Positions 10,756 to 19,955 of a DNA stretch of 64,000 nt are shown here, in pieces. The stretch is taken from assembly GCF_000383875.1 (NCBI RefSeq), contig NZ_KB912880.1:238642-302641 (forward strand), given 5' to 3'. The translations under genes were made by a program, and so were the position numbers. Below the pieces are notes generated by a model that had not been told where the DNA came from, did not search any database, and saw nothing but the letters and a program-made list of their open reading frames with translations. Numbering within the stretch: position 1 is the stretch's first letter; every line of letters starts with the position of its first letter. The DNA is from Caldibacillus debilis DSM 16016. GTDB taxonomy: Bacteria > Bacillota > Bacilli > Bacillales > Caldibacillaceae.

Positions 10756-11889
10756 ATGGCTGATAAGTCAATGCGTTCCAACGATATGGAATCGGATGTC
10801 ACCCTGGAACAGGTGAAGGAACAGATCATCGAATGCGGCAAAAAACGCGGCTTTCTTACTTATAACGAAATCGCCGAAAAATTGGCCAACTTCGAACTGG
10901 ATTCCGACCAGATGGATGAAATTTACGAACAATTGTCCGAACAGGGGATTGAGATACAGGAAGACCACGACGATCCTGACGCCGACATCGATCCGGATCT
11001 GGAAGATTTGGAGGCGGAGGACGAGTTCGATTTGAACGATTTGAGCGTTCCTCCCGGCGTCAAGATCAACGACCCGGTCAGGATGTATCTGAAAGAAATC
11101 GGCCGCGTCGACCTGCTGACCCCTGAAGAGGAAATCGAGCTCGCCGAACGGATCGCCAAGGGCGACGAAGAAGCGAAAAAACGCCTGGCGGAAGCCAATT
11201 TGCGGCTGGTGGTAAGCATCGCCAAACGGTATGTGGGAAGAGGCATGCTCTTTTTGGACCTCATTCAGGAAGGGAACATGGGCCTCATTAAGGCCGTCGA
11301 AAAATTCGATTACCGGAAAGGCTTCAAATTCAGCACTTACGCCACTTGGTGGATCCGCCAAGCCATAACAAGGGCCATCGCCGACCAAGCGCGCACCATA
11401 CGCATTCCCGTCCACATGGTGGAGACGATCAACAAGTTGATCCGCGTCCAGCGGCAGCTCTTGCAGGACCTGGGCCGCGAACCGACGCCGGAGGAGATTG
11501 CGGAAGAGATGGATCTGACCCCGGAAAAGGTTCGGGAAATTTTGAAGATCGCCCAGGAACCCGTCTCGCTGGAGACGCCGATCGGAGAAGAGGACGATTC
11601 CCATTTGGGAGACTTTATCGAAGACCAGGACGCGACCTCTCCGTCCGATCATGCGGCTTATGAAATGCTCAAGGAACAGCTGGAAGACGTCCTTGACACC
11701 TTAACGGACCGGGAAGAAAACGTATTGCGGCTGCGCTTCGGACTCGACGACGGCCGGACGCGCACGCTGGAAGAAGTGGGCAAAGTATTCGGCGTCACCC
11801 GCGAAAGGATCCGCCAAATCGAAGCCAAGGCCCTCAGAAAACTGAGACATCCGAGCAGAAGTAAACGCCTGAAAGATTTTTTGGAATAA
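10756..11889 (+). CDS. rpoD: RNA polymerase primary sigma factor SigA (RpoD)
   Basis: A 377-residue housekeeping sigma factor. Region 1.1 (residues about 10-60) is followed by a short acidic linker and region 1.2 ([10 protein letters not shown]). Region 2 contains [13 protein letters not shown], with regions 3 and 4 ending in the -35-recognition helix [17 protein letters not shown]. The ATG at 10756 is preceded by the strong SD GGAAGGAGGGG. An upstream TTG at 10738 is in frame but would swallow this SD. It sits 21 bases after dnaG. Confidence 0.98.
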   Translation: MADKSMRSNDMESDVTLEQVKEQIIECGKKRGFLTYNEIAEKLANFELDSDQMDEIYEQLSEQGIEIQEDHDDPDADIDPDLEDLEAEDEFDLNDLSVPPGVKINDPVRMYLKEIGRVDLLTPEEEIELAERIAKGDEEAKKRLAEANLRLVVSIAKRYVGRGMLFLDLIQEGNMGLIKAVEKFDYRKGFKFSTYATWWIRQAITRAIADQARTIRIPVHMVETINKLIRVQRQLLQDLGREPTPEEIAEEMDLTPEKVREILKIAQEPVSLETPIGEEDDSHLGDFIEDQDATSPSDHAAYEMLKEQLEDVLDTLTDREENVLRLRFGLDDGRTRTLEEVGKVFGVTRERIRQIEAKALRKLRHPSRSKRLKDFLE

Positions 11890-11922
11890 AATGGTTTGCT
11901 GTTATGGCAATCCATTTTTTTT
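11889..11922 (+). terminator. Rho-independent terminator after rpoD
   Basis: The stem ATGGTTTGC / GGCAATCCAT around a TGTTAT loop has one G-T pair and is followed by eight T residues. It begins at the rpoD stop codon. Confidence 0.88.
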
Positions 11923-11989
11923 ATTGTAAAAAATTGAAAAGAAAAAAGCAAATGTCCGAGGGCCCAATTTTGCACATTTAATATTTTTC

Positions 11990-12036
11990 TTAAAATATCT
12001 TCAATTTTTCTTTATAATAGTATGAAAGCGCATCCA
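11990..12036 (+). promoter_or_regulatory. Promoter with cre-like operator before the acyl-CoA dehydrogenase
   Basis: A perfect -10 TATAAT lies at 12013-12018, with a weak TTAAAA -35 at 11990-11995 (17-base gap). Immediately after it, TGAAAGCGCATCCA (12023-12036) matches the catabolite-responsive element TGWAARCGYTWNCW at 13 of 14 positions. A CcpA roadblock or competition at the start site would repress this fatty-acid gene when preferred sugars are present. The site is seen in sequence and the regulation is inferred. Confidence 0.55.
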
Positions 12037-12096
12037 AAAAAATTATAGCATATTTTTTCTCCGATTGGAATAAAAGGCAAAAATGGGGGGATGGGA

Positions 12097-13236
12097 ATGG
12101 ATTTCGATTTGACGGCGGAACAGCGGATGATCCAGAAAACGGTCCGGGAGTTTGCCGAAGAGGAAGTGGCGAAGGGGGCCCTGGAAAGGGACCGGCAAAA
12201 AAAGTTTCCGAAGGAGATTTTTGAGAAGCTTGCCGGGCTGGGGATGATGGGACTTCCCTTTCCCGAGGAATACGGCGGCGGCGGGGCCGACACGATCAGC
12301 TTCGCCATCGTCGTTGAGGAGCTGAGCCGGGCGTGCGCCTCCACGGGGATTACCTACTCCGCCCATATTTCCTTGGGCGCGGCTCCGATCTATCTGTTCG
12401 GGACGGAAGAGCAAAAGGAAAAATACCTGGTGCCTCTGTGCCGGGGGGAAACCTTGGGCGCCTTCGGGCTGACGGAACCGAACGCCGGCTCCGACGCCGG
12501 CGGGACGGAAACGGTGGCGAAGGAGGACGGGGACGATTTTGTCATTACCGGAAACAAATGTTTTATCACCAACGCCAGCTATGCCAAGTTTTTAGCCTTG
12601 ACCGCGGTCACCGGGCAGAGGGACGGAAGGAAGGAAATCAGCGCCATCATCGTGCCCACCGACGCCGAAGGATTCCGGATTTATGAACGGTATGAAAAGA
12701 TGGGGCTGCACGCCTCCAATACCGCCGAGCTGGTTTTGGAAAACGTCCGGGTTCCGCAGGAAAACCTGCTGGGGAGAAGGGGGGAAGGATTCAAGCAATT
12801 TTTGTCCACCCTGGACGGGGGACGGATCGGGATCGGGGCCATGGCGGTGGGGATCGCCCGGGCCGCCTACGAACGGTCTCTCCAATACGCCAAAGAGCGG
12901 AAACAGTTCGGTTCGCCCCTGGTGAAATTTCAGGCGATCCAATTTAAACTCGCCGACATGGCGATGAAGATCGAGCTGGCCCGGAACATGGTCTACAAAG
13001 CCGCCTGGCTGAAGGATCAAGGCAAGCCTTTCACCAAGGAAGCGGCGATGTGCAAGCTGTACGCTTCGGAAATCGCCATGGAGATCACGACCCAGGCCGT
13101 GCAGATCCACGGCGGATACGGGTATATGAAAGAGTATCACGTGGAAAGATATATGCGGGACGCCAAATTGTTGGAAATCGGGGAAGGAACGTCGGAAGTG
13201 CAGCGGATGGTCATCGCGCGGGAAATCGGATGCTGA
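12097..13236 (+). CDS. Acyl-CoA dehydrogenase
   Basis: A roughly 380-residue FAD-dependent acyl-CoA dehydrogenase. All three domains are present: N-terminal alpha (DLTAEQRMIQKTVREF), middle beta with the FAD signature GAFGLTEPNAGSDAG, and a C-terminal alpha domain ending QIHGGYGYMKEYHVERYMRD. The catalytic Glu is expected in the LEIGEGTSEVQ region. ATG codons at 12091 and 12097 are both possible and only a G-run serves as SD. It stands alone between two transcription units and probably oxidises short- or branched-chain acyl-CoA, but I cannot tell the substrate. Confidence 0.93.
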   Translation: MDFDLTAEQRMIQKTVREFAEEEVAKGALERDRQKKFPKEIFEKLAGLGMMGLPFPEEYGGGGADTISFAIVVEELSRACASTGITYSAHISLGAAPIYLFGTEEQKEKYLVPLCRGETLGAFGLTEPNAGSDAGGTETVAKEDGDDFVITGNKCFITNASYAKFLALTAVTGQRDGRKEISAIIVPTDAEGFRIYERYEKMGLHASNTAELVLENVRVPQENLLGRRGEGFKQFLSTLDGGRIGIGAMAVGIARAAYERSLQYAKERKQFGSPLVKFQAIQFKLADMAMKIELARNMVYKAAWLKDQGKPFTKEAAMCKLYASEIAMEITTQAVQIHGGYGYMKEYHVERYMRDAKLLEIGEGTSEVQRMVIAREIGC

Positions 13237-13368
13237 AATTATGGCTAATTTTTGAAAAAAACTATTTCGATAGTGCCAAACTCTTCCCCTTCTTCTTTTT
13301 TTCAAGTACAATAAAAGTGTTTAAACGGTTCTTGACGCAACAACATACATAAAGGGGAGAAAAAAGGT

Positions 13369-13725
13369 ATGAGGCATAATGCGATTGTCCCGTATCTGCT
13401 CATTATGGTCTTCGGGATCGGACTGATTTTCGCCCTTTCGTTTATGGGGTTGAACCAGGGAACGGAAAAAGCCGGGAAAGAGGAAAATAAGGGGAACGAG
13501 ACGGTTGCCACCGCTCCGGAAGACTTCTACAAGCAAAACTGCAGCAGCTGCCACGGCGACCAATATCAGGGGGGCGTCGGACCCGCTTTGAAGGGTGTGG
13601 GCAGCCGGTTGTCGGAGGATGAAATCAAAGACGTCTTGAAAAACGGAAGAGGGCAAATGCCTGCGGGACTTGTCCCCGACAATCAATTGGATGCCATGGC
13701 AAAATGGCTGATGTCGTTGAAATAG
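13369..13725 (+). CDS. cccA: Cytochrome c-550 (membrane-anchored)
   Basis: A 118-residue small cytochrome. An N-terminal transmembrane anchor (residues about 8-28) is followed by a Glu/Lys-rich linker and a class I haem domain with C-S-S-C-H (C58, C61, H62). A distal Met candidate lies in RGQMPAG. It would carry electrons on the outer face of the membrane to the terminal oxidase. The SD AAGGGGAG lies 8 bases upstream. cccA follows sigA in B. subtilis as well. Confidence 0.93.
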   Translation: MRHNAIVPYLLIMVFGIGLIFALSFMGLNQGTEKAGKEENKGNETVATAPEDFYKQNCSSCHGDQYQGGVGPALKGVGSRLSEDEIKDVLKNGRGQMPAGLVPDNQLDAMAKWLMSLK

Positions 13726-13732
13726 CCTGGAA

Positions 13733-13761
13733 AACTGACTCTTTAGCGGGTCAGTTTTTTG
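13733..13761 (+). terminator. Terminator after cccA
   Basis: The stem AAACTGAC / GTCAGTTT with a short loop is followed by a T run. It starts 7 bases after the cccA stop. Confidence 0.85.
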
Positions 13762-13835
13762 TCTGAAAAGGGGAAATCCCCGGAAAACTGGCCATTCGCC
13801 GAATGATGCGGCAATTTGTACAAAAAGGTGATGAG

Positions 13836-14621
13836 ATGAAAAACATCGGACTCTCGCGGCGTTTAGCGGCCGTCTCCCGGTTCGTGCTGCCGGGCAGCAT
13901 CGTCTGCGATATCGGGACGGATCACGCCTATTTGCCCATCCATATCATCCGGACGGGAAAAGCGGCGAAGGTGATCGCCACCGAAGCCGCCCAAGGGCCC
14001 TTCGAACGGGCCGGCAAAAATGTTCGGGAAGCGGGGCTGGAAGGGAAGATCGAGTTGCGCAAAGGGGACGGTCTGAGCGTCATCGATGAACAGGATCAGA
14101 TCGGCTGCATCACGGTCGCCGGCATGGGAGGGACGCTGATCGCCAACATCCTCGAAGCGGGAAAGGACAGGCTGAACGGCGTAAAAAGGCTGGTCGTCCA
14201 GCCGAACGTGGGGGCGCGAAAGGTCCGGGAATGGTTCCTGCAAAACGGCTGGGAATTGATCGGCGAGGAAATTTTGGAAGAGGACGGGCAATTTTACGAG
14301 ATTTTAGCCGCGGAAAAGGGCGACCCCTATCGGCCGTACCGGCATTTGCAAAAGGAACTTTTATTCGGCCCCTTTTTGCTCCGGGAAAAATCCCCCGCCT
14401 TCCGGGAAAAATGGAGGCGGGAGAAAGGGGACTGGGAAGCCGTTTCCGACCGTTTGCGTTTTGCGAAGGAGACGGCGTCCGTCCGCGAAAAAAAACGGGA
14501 ACTCGCCCAATATATCCGATGGTACGAGGAGGAATTCCCCGATGAAACAAGCGACGGTTCAAGATGTTGTCCGCCTGATGGAGAGCTTCGCCCCGAAGAG
14601 CTACGCGATGGAAGGGGATAA
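13836..14621 (+). CDS. trmK: tRNA (adenine(22)-N(1))-methyltransferase TrmK
   Basis: A 261-residue SAM-dependent methyltransferase that modifies A22 in the D-loop of tRNA. It has a Rossmann fold with the SAM motif CDIGTDHAYLP, and ITVAGMGGTLIA is the family's catalytic region. I chose the ATG at 13836 behind AAAAGGTGATG. The C-terminus runs 80 bases into yqfO in another frame, giving roughly 25 residues beyond the usual end (DETSDGSRCCPPDGE...). That tail is probably non-conserved read-through. Confidence 0.92.
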   Translation: MKNIGLSRRLAAVSRFVLPGSIVCDIGTDHAYLPIHIIRTGKAAKVIATEAAQGPFERAGKNVREAGLEGKIELRKGDGLSVIDEQDQIGCITVAGMGGTLIANILEAGKDRLNGVKRLVVQPNVGARKVREWFLQNGWELIGEEILEEDGQFYEILAAEKGDPYRPYRHLQKELLFGPFLLREKSPAFREKWRREKGDWEAVSDRLRFAKETASVREKKRELAQYIRWYEEEFPDETSDGSRCCPPDGELRPEELRDGRG

Positions 14622-15660
14622 GATCGGCCTGCAAATCGGTTCGCTCAACCGGAATGTGAAACGGGTGCTTGCGGCCTTGGATGTGCTGGAACATGTGGTG
14701 GATGAAGCCATCGAAAAGGACGCGCAAATGATCGTCGCCCATCACCCGGTCATTTACCGTCCCCTTTCCGCCATCGATCTGGACGGGCGGTACGGGAAGA
14801 TGATCGAAAAACTGATCAAACACGATATCGCCGTATACGCGGCCCACACCAATTTGGACGTGGCCCCCGGCGGCGTCAATGACATGCTGTGCGAAAGGCT
14901 GCAATTGCGGGATGCGGAACCGCTGGTTCCCACGAAGGAAATTCCGCTGAAAAAGCTGGTTTGCTTCGTCCCGAAGGACCATTTGCAGCCGGTCATCGAC
15001 GCCCTCGGCAAGGCGGGGGCGGGCGCCATCGGCAACTACAGCTATTGTTCCTTTGCCGCTGAGGGGATCGGGCGGTTTTTGCCCGGGGAGAATACGAATC
15101 CCTTCATCGGGCGGCCGGGAAAGCTGGAAGAAGTGGAAGAAGTGCGGCTCGAAACGATTTTCCCGGAAACGATCGAGAAGCAGGTCATCGCCCGGATGCT
15201 GGAAAGCCATCCGTATGAAGAGCCTGCCTATGACATTTATCCGTTGGAGAACGAAGGGATGAAACTGGGGCTCGGCCGGATCGGAATCGCCCACGAGGAG
15301 ATGGGCCTTGACGAATATGCGGAGTTTGTGAAAAAAGCCTTGCGGGCAAAGGCCGTACGGGTTGTCGGCAACCCGGGTCACCGGGTGCGGAAGGTGGCCG
15401 TTTTGGGCGGCGACGGCAATAAGTTCTTTTCATATGCGAAAGAAAAGGGCGCGGATGTTTACATCACGGGCGACGTCTATTACCATACGGCACACGATGC
15501 CCTGATGGCCGGGCTGAATATCATCGATCCCGGCCATCACATGGAACATGTGATGAAGGAACAGACGGCGGAAAAATTGAACCGGCTTTTCCGCGAAGCC
15601 GGCCTGGACGCCGAGGCCCTGCCCTCGGAGCCGCCGACCGATCCTTTCCGCTTTGTATAA
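14542..15660 (+). CDS. yqfO: Nif3/YqfO family dinuclear-metal protein (GTP cyclohydrolase 1 type 2-like)
   Basis: A 372-residue protein with two halves of the NIF3 fold and an inserted PII-like (CutA-like) domain around residues 120-240, as in B. subtilis YqfO. Metal-binding features visible are VAHHPVIY near residue 70, AAHTNLD, and the C-terminal DPGHHMEH. The physiological substrate is unproven. The ATG at 14542 follows ACGAGGAGGA and lies inside the end of trmK, so the two genes are coupled. A bidirectional terminator follows. Confidence 0.93.
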   Translation: MKQATVQDVVRLMESFAPKSYAMEGDKIGLQIGSLNRNVKRVLAALDVLEHVVDEAIEKDAQMIVAHHPVIYRPLSAIDLDGRYGKMIEKLIKHDIAVYAAHTNLDVAPGGVNDMLCERLQLRDAEPLVPTKEIPLKKLVCFVPKDHLQPVIDALGKAGAGAIGNYSYCSFAAEGIGRFLPGENTNPFIGRPGKLEEVEEVRLETIFPETIEKQVIARMLESHPYEEPAYDIYPLENEGMKLGLGRIGIAHEEMGLDEYAEFVKKALRAKAVRVVGNPGHRVRKVAVLGGDGNKFFSYAKEKGADVYITGDVYYHTAHDALMAGLNIIDPGHHMEHVMKEQTAEKLNRLFREAGLDAEALPSEPPTDPFRFV

Positions 15661-15682
15661 GCTGAAAAAAGACGCAAAAAAA

Positions 15683-15714
15683 GATGGGGTGCAGCCCGTT
15701 TGCACCCCGTTTTT
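15683..15714. terminator. Bidirectional terminator between yqfO and ispH
   Basis: The stem GGGGTGCA / TGCACCCC has a run of A residues on its left and T residues on its right. It can therefore end both the yqfO transcript (+) and the convergent ispH transcript (-). The T run merges with the ispH stop codon. Confidence 0.88.
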
Positions 15715-16669
15715 ATGTTGCGTTCCGGTTCACCTTTTTTACCTTCGGCAAAATCTTGGACAGCGGGACTTTTCTTTCCCTCTTCCAAGTCGACGGGTCG
15801 TTGGGATCGAATTGTTCGAGGAACTCGATCACTTCCCGGGTGATCGGCGTCGGCGTGGAAGCCCCCGCCGTGACCGCCACCTTTTTGGCGTCCTTGATCC
15901 ATTCGATCTCGATCTCGGTGACATCCGCCACCCGGTAGGCCTTCGTCCCGGCGATTTCTTCGGAGACTTGGGCCAGCCGATTGGAGTTGTTGCTCCGCGG
16001 GTCGCCGACCACGATCAGCACATCGGCGTCCTTCGCCTGGGTGGCGACGGCCTCCTGCCGCACTTGGGTCGCGAGACAGATCTCGTTGTATTTTTCCGCA
16101 TGCGGGTATTTTTCGATGACAAAATCCATGATTTCCTGAACATCCCACTGGCTCATCGTCGTCTGATTGGTGACGATGATCTTGTCGCTCTTGATCTCGA
16201 GGGCCTCCACATCTTCCTTCGTCTCCACAAGATGCACCGCATGGGGAGCGACGCCGACCGCTCCCTCCGGTTCGGGATGGCCTTTTTTGCCGATGTAGAT
16301 GACCTCATAGCCCTGTTTCGTTTTTTCTTCGATGAGGATATGGGTTTTCGTAACGTCCGGGCAGGTGGCGTCGATGGTGACCAATCCCTTTTTCTTCGCC
16401 AATTCCCGGACTTCGGGCGAGACGCCGTGGGCGGTAAAAATGACCGTGCCCTTGTCGATTTTTTCCAATATCGCCTTCCGGTTTTCCCCGTCCAGGGTGA
16501 TGATCCCCTCTTCCTTAAAAGCATCCGTCACATGCTTATTATGGACGATCATGCCCAAAATATGGATCGGCCTCGGCAGCGTTTTATCCAAAGCGGCATT
16601 GCGGGCGATGACCATCGCGTCGACAACGCCGTAACAATATCCCCGCGGTGAGATTTTAATGACTTCCAT
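15713..16669 (-). CDS. ispH: 4-hydroxy-3-methylbut-2-enyl diphosphate reductase
   Basis: A 318-residue [4Fe-4S] enzyme of the last step of the MEP isoprenoid pathway (LytB family). It converts HMBPP to IPP and DMAPP. The three cluster cysteines lie in GYCYGV (C12), DATCPDV and the [10 protein letters not shown] region. Substrate motifs [21 protein letters not shown] and TAGASTPTP are present. The SD GGAGGAAC is 6-8 bases upstream of the ATG. Its partner ispG lies about 6 kb away on the same strand. Confidence 0.97.
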   Translation of the reverse strand: MEVIKISPRGYCYGVVDAMVIARNAALDKTLPRPIHILGMIVHNKHVTDAFKEEGIITLDGENRKAILEKIDKGTVIFTAHGVSPEVRELAKKKGLVTIDATCPDVTKTHILIEEKTKQGYEVIYIGKKGHPEPEGAVGVAPHAVHLVETKEDVEALEIKSDKIIVTNQTTMSQWDVQEIMDFVIEKYPHAEKYNEICLATQVRQEAVATQAKDADVLIVVGDPRSNNSNRLAQVSEEIAGTKAYRVADVTEIEIEWIKDAKKVAVTAGASTPTPITREVIEFLEQFDPNDPSTWKRERKVPLSKILPKVKKVNRNAT

Positions 16670-16707
16670 ATCGTTCCTCCCGTGATTTCCTTATAAACCT
16701 TTACTCT

Positions 16708-16736
16708 ATTATATCGGAGGAACAAAAAAGTTTCAA
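16708..16736 (-). promoter_or_regulatory. Sigma-A promoter of ispH
   Basis: On the minus strand, TTGAAA (16731-16736) and a perfect TATAAT (16708-16713) are separated by exactly 17 bases. The promoter lies 39 bases before the ispH start codon. Confidence 0.85.
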
Positions 16737-16929
16737 AAGCGAGCTCCCGCGGCCGGATCCTTTGCCGATGCCGGATGGGAACGCCCGCCTTTCGGCGGGA
16801 CCGCAAGGGCGCGGAAAAAATTTTTTTCGCTTGCGCCGGTCTCCGGAAAGTTTACAAAAATTCGGGCGTCCTTTCACGGGATGTCCCCGGTTTCGGCCGT
16901 CTCTCCTGCTGGCGGCGGATTGGGGACGC

Positions 16930-17490
16930 CTAGATGTATAACTTCGGAACGGAAGGTTTCGTTTCCATCCGTTTCGTCCTTTTTTTCTTTCCGTTTTTCC
17001 TTTTTCCGTCCTTTTGCTTCCCTTCGCCGGAAGGATCCGCCCCTTCGGGGTTCGGCTCCTTACTTCCTTCCGGCGGTTCGCCGTCCGCCGGATCGGTGCC
17101 TTCGTTCCCGCCGGCTTTCATTTCCCTGTAGATTTTCAAAAAGGAAGGCAAATTGCGGACGATCGGCCCGTATTGCTGGATCATCGGCGTAATTTGCTGG
17201 GCGGCCTGCAAAAATTGCTGGGTCTGCCGGAGGACGTTCGAGATCCTTTGGGGGTTCGTCAGCCCCTGCAAAAGGCCGGATCCGGTTTGCGCCTGGCCAG
17301 GGCCGAAGGAAAAGAGGGAATAGGGGTGTTGGATTCGGGCGGGCTGCCTTTGCAAGATCCTGGAAAGCAGCCCGCCCTGCCGAAACGGCTGCATTCTTCC
17401 CGCCGCAAAAAACGGCCGGTTCGGCGGAAGATTTCCCTGGGCGCGGGGAAAGATGCCGGGAAGATTCGGTTGTCTGTAGGGGGGCGGCAA
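16930..17490 (-). CDS. yqfQ: YqfQ/VrrA-like protein
   Basis: A 186-residue, low-complexity protein. A Pro/Gln/Arg-rich N-terminal third is followed by a Gln-rich helix (QQFLQAAQQITPMIQQYGPIV, residues about 90-110), a conserved-looking RNLPSFLKIYREMK segment, and a strongly Lys/Glu/Gly-rich tail. This architecture and its place next to ispH match yqfQ/vrrA of bacilli, whose function is unknown. The TTG start at 17490 is supported by AAAGGAGG 8 bases upstream. The proline-rich part invites repeat-length variation between strains. Confidence 0.75.
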   Translation of the reverse strand: MPPPYRQPNLPGIFPRAQGNLPPNRPFFAAGRMQPFRQGGLLSRILQRQPARIQHPYSLFSFGPGQAQTGSGLLQGLTNPQRISNVLRQTQQFLQAAQQITPMIQQYGPIVRNLPSFLKIYREMKAGGNEGTDPADGEPPEGSKEPNPEGADPSGEGKQKDGKRKNGKKKRTKRMETKPSVPKLYI

Positions 17491-17719
17491 AATTGTGGCC
17501 TCCTTTCGGGTGGAAATGATACAAAGATCCTGTAATACAATATGACGGGTAACCGGTTTTTGTCAGTCGTCCTTCCCGGGAAAAAGGCCCGGCACTTCCG
17601 GACCGCCGCGAGGGCGGAAACGCGCCGGCAGGAAAACGGGATGCGAAAGAACAGACAAAGGCGGAAAAAAAGGGTAAAATAGCCTTAAAAGATTGATGGA
17701 AAAGTGAGAGGAGAATACG

Positions 17720-18613
17720 ATGCTGATCATTGGATCCCACGTTTCGATGAACGGTGCGAAGATGCTTTTGGCCGCCAGCGAAGAAGCGGCTTCCTACGGC
17801 GCCACCGCCTTTATGATCTATACCGGCGCGCCGCAAAATACAAAAAGAAAAAAAATCGAGGAGCTGAATATCGAAAAGGGGCTGCAGCACGCCAAGGAAC
17901 ACGGCATTGTCGAGATCGTCGTCCACGCCCCTTACATCATCAACATCGCCAATACGGCGAACAAGGCAACTTTCCGCTTGGGGGTGGATTTTCTCCGTTC
18001 GGAAATCGAACGGACGAAGGCGATCGGCGCCAAGCAAATCGTCCTCCATCCGGGCAGCCATGTGGGCGCGGGGGAAGAAAAGGGCATCCAAAAGATTATC
18101 GAAGGATTAAACGAAGTGATCACGAAGGACCAGGATGTGGAGATCGCCCTGGAGACGATGGCCGGGAAAGGTTCCGAGTGCGGAAAATCCTTTGAGGAAA
18201 TCGCCAGGATCATCGACGGGGTCACCCATAACGAATTTTTGTCCGTCTGTTTTGATACTTGCCATACCCACGATGCGGGGTACAACATCCGGGACGACTT
18301 TGACGGGGTGCTGGAGGAATTCGACCGGATCATCGGGCTCGACCGTTTGAAGGTGCTTCACATCAACGACAGCAAAAATCCCCGGGGATCGCGGAAGGAC
18401 CGCCACGAAAATATCGGCTTCGGCCACATCGGCTTCGACGCCTTGAACTACATCGTCCATCATCCCCAATTGGAAGAGATCCCGAAAATCTTGGAAACCC
18501 CCTATGTGGGCGAGGACAAAAACAAGAAAAAGCCGCCCTATAAATTTGAGATCGAAATGCTGCGAAAAAAGGAATTCGACGAAAATCTGCTGGAAAAGAT
18601 CGTCCGGGAATAA
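17720..18613 (+). CDS. nfo: Endonuclease IV
   Basis: A 297-residue AP endonuclease with a trinuclear zinc TIM-barrel that incises abasic sites in base-excision repair. Signatures visible are [12 protein letters not shown] at the start, [37 protein letters not shown] and [20 protein letters not shown]. The ATG at 17720 follows GAGAGGAGAATACG. A GTAAAATAG element upstream (about 17674) could be the -10. cshB (yqfR), which separates yqfQ and nfo in B. subtilis, is missing here. Confidence 0.97.
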   Translation: MLIIGSHVSMNGAKMLLAASEEAASYGATAFMIYTGAPQNTKRKKIEELNIEKGLQHAKEHGIVEIVVHAPYIINIANTANKATFRLGVDFLRSEIERTKAIGAKQIVLHPGSHVGAGEEKGIQKIIEGLNEVITKDQDVEIALETMAGKGSECGKSFEEIARIIDGVTHNEFLSVCFDTCHTHDAGYNIRDDFDGVLEEFDRIIGLDRLKVLHINDSKNPRGSRKDRHENIGFGHIGFDALNYIVHHPQLEEIPKILETPYVGEDKNKKKPPYKFEIEMLRKKEFDENLLEKIVRE

Positions 18614-18619
18614 AAATGT

Positions 18620-18656
18620 TCCTCTGTCACCTTTTGCAAAGTGACAGAGGATTTTT
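18620..18656. terminator. Terminator between nfo and yqfT
   Basis: A perfect 10-base-pair stem (CCTCTGTCAC / GTGACAGAGG) with a 10-base loop is followed by ATTTTTT. It ends nfo transcription and, read from the other side, may also stop yqfT. Confidence 0.9.
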
Positions 18657-18910
18657 TAACGGGTCAATTCCGAAAGGATGCGGTAAATTTTTTTGGCCGG
18701 CTGCTCACCGGCAATCCTGGAAATTTCTTTGACCAGCTTCAACCGGTCCGAATGGTTCAGGATATTGACCGGGTTTTTCCGCAGGTAGGCGGCGATCTTT
18801 TCAGCCGCCGCTTCATTGATCCCCAGTTCAAAGGCCCGGCTGATTTTCATCACGTCCTTTCCGGTGGCCGTCTTCAGCTTCATCTGAATCAAGTTTTCCA
18901 AAAATCCCAT
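18656..18910 (-). CDS. yqfT: DUF2624 family protein (YqfT)
   Basis: An 84-residue, all-helical-looking protein beginning MGFLENLIQMKLKTATGKDV and containing LRKNPVNILNHSDRLKLVKEI. This is the pattern of the DUF2624 family represented by B. subtilis YqfT, found next to nfo there too. No function is known. The SD AGGAGGGGAG lies just upstream of the ATG on the minus strand. Confidence 0.82.
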   Translation of the reverse strand: MGFLENLIQMKLKTATGKDVMKISRAFELGINEAAAEKIAAYLRKNPVNILNHSDRLKLVKEISRIAGEQPAKKIYRILSELTR

Positions 18911-19122
18911 GATCTCCCCTCCTAAATCAAATATATGTGGGGAAAAGCGGCGGCGTGTATCCGCGATCCGCCGGGAACTTCCCCCGCGGAAGGTTTTCCC
19001 CGGGACCGGTTTTTGCCTGCGGGCATTTCCGGGGCGGCGCGATTTGCCGCAAACCGTTTTGCCCCTCTCGGAAACAGGATGCGCCCCTCCATTTGCGGGG
19101 GAAAATGTTCTTTTCCCCGTTC

Positions 19123-19177
19123 TTTACAAAAGAAGGCTTCTCCTTTATACTTGAGATGTAAATCGGAATGATTCTGA
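19123..19177 (+). promoter_or_regulatory. znu promoter with Zur operator
   Basis: TTTACA (19123-19128) and TATACT (19146-19151) are 17 bases apart. A 7-1-7 imperfect palindrome, TCGGAATGATTCTGA (19163-19177), starts 12 bases after the -10. It resembles the Bacillus Zur box (TCGTAATnATTACGA), with several of the outer bases changed. Zur-Zn bound there would cover the transcription start and first bases, giving zinc repression of znuC-znuB-zur, including autoregulation. The box is a sequence match only. Confidence 0.75.
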
Positions 19178-19196
19178 AATAAATTCGGGTGAAACT

Positions 19197-19937
19197 ATGA
19201 GCGAAAGCGAAACGATCATCGAAGTGAAAAATGTATCCTACCGGTACGATGAAACGAAGGTGCTCGAAAATATTACCTTATCCGTTCCGCGGGGCACGTT
19301 CCTGACGATCGTCGGACCGAACGGTTCCGGGAAATCGACCCTTTTGAAATTGATCACGGGTTTGTTGAAATGCCGGGAAGGGGAAATCCGCCTGTTCGGA
19401 AAAAGGGTGGAGGAGTTTAAGGAATGGGAAAAAATCGGATACGTATCCCAAAAGGCCAATCGTTCCATCCACTTTCCCGCCACCGCATTCGAAGTGGTCC
19501 GGAGCGGATTGGCCAAGAGGACGGGCCTCTTCCGTTTTTATCCGAAAGAGGCGAAGGATCAGGTGATGGAAGCGTTGCGGGCGGTGGACATGGAAAGATA
19601 CGCCGGGCAAAACATCGGGGCGTTGTCGGGCGGGGAGCAGCAGCGAGTTTTTATCGCCCGGGCCCTCGTGGGCAAGCCGGAGCTTTTGGTCCTGGATGAA
19701 CCGACGGCCGGCGTGGACGTCAAAATCGTCGACGCCCTGATGGAGGTTTTAAAAAAGCTGAACCGGGAAACCCGGTTGACCCTGCTCCTCGTCACCCATG
19801 ACATCGCTCCGGTGCTGCCGGTGACCAGCCAGATCGCCTACTTGAACCGAACGATCCATTTCCTGGGAAATGCCGGGGAATTTCGCCGGTTAAAAAACGA
19901 GGATTTTTTGCGTTTTTACGGCTTGGACGCATATTGA
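19197..19937 (+). CDS. znuC: Zinc ABC transporter ATP-binding protein
   Basis: A 246-residue ABC ATPase. Walker A is GPNGSGKST, the signature is LSGGEQQRV, Walker B is LLVLDEP, and the H-loop reads LLVTHD. Metal-type (family 9) ABC ATPases have this size and layout. It is directly followed by the matching permease and by zur, and controlled by a Zur-like box, so the substrate is most likely zinc. The zinc-binding lipoprotein ZnuA is not in this cluster and must be encoded elsewhere. Confidence 0.9.
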   Translation: MSESETIIEVKNVSYRYDETKVLENITLSVPRGTFLTIVGPNGSGKSTLLKLITGLLKCREGEIRLFGKRVEEFKEWEKIGYVSQKANRSIHFPATAFEVVRSGLAKRTGLFRFYPKEAKDQVMEALRAVDMERYAGQNIGALSGGEQQRVFIARALVGKPELLVLDEPTAGVDVKIVDALMEVLKKLNRETRLTLLLVTHDIAPVLPVTSQIAYLNRTIHFLGNAGEFRRLKNEDFLRFYGLDAY

Positions 19938-19955
19938 CGAAAAGGGGAAAGAACG

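Noticed and set aside
14110-15381. A 423-codon minus-strand frame
   Set aside because: It is antisense to trmK and yqfO, both of which have clear families and ribosome-binding sites.
15653-16651. A 332-codon plus-strand frame
   Set aside because: It is antisense to ispH, whose motifs are complete.
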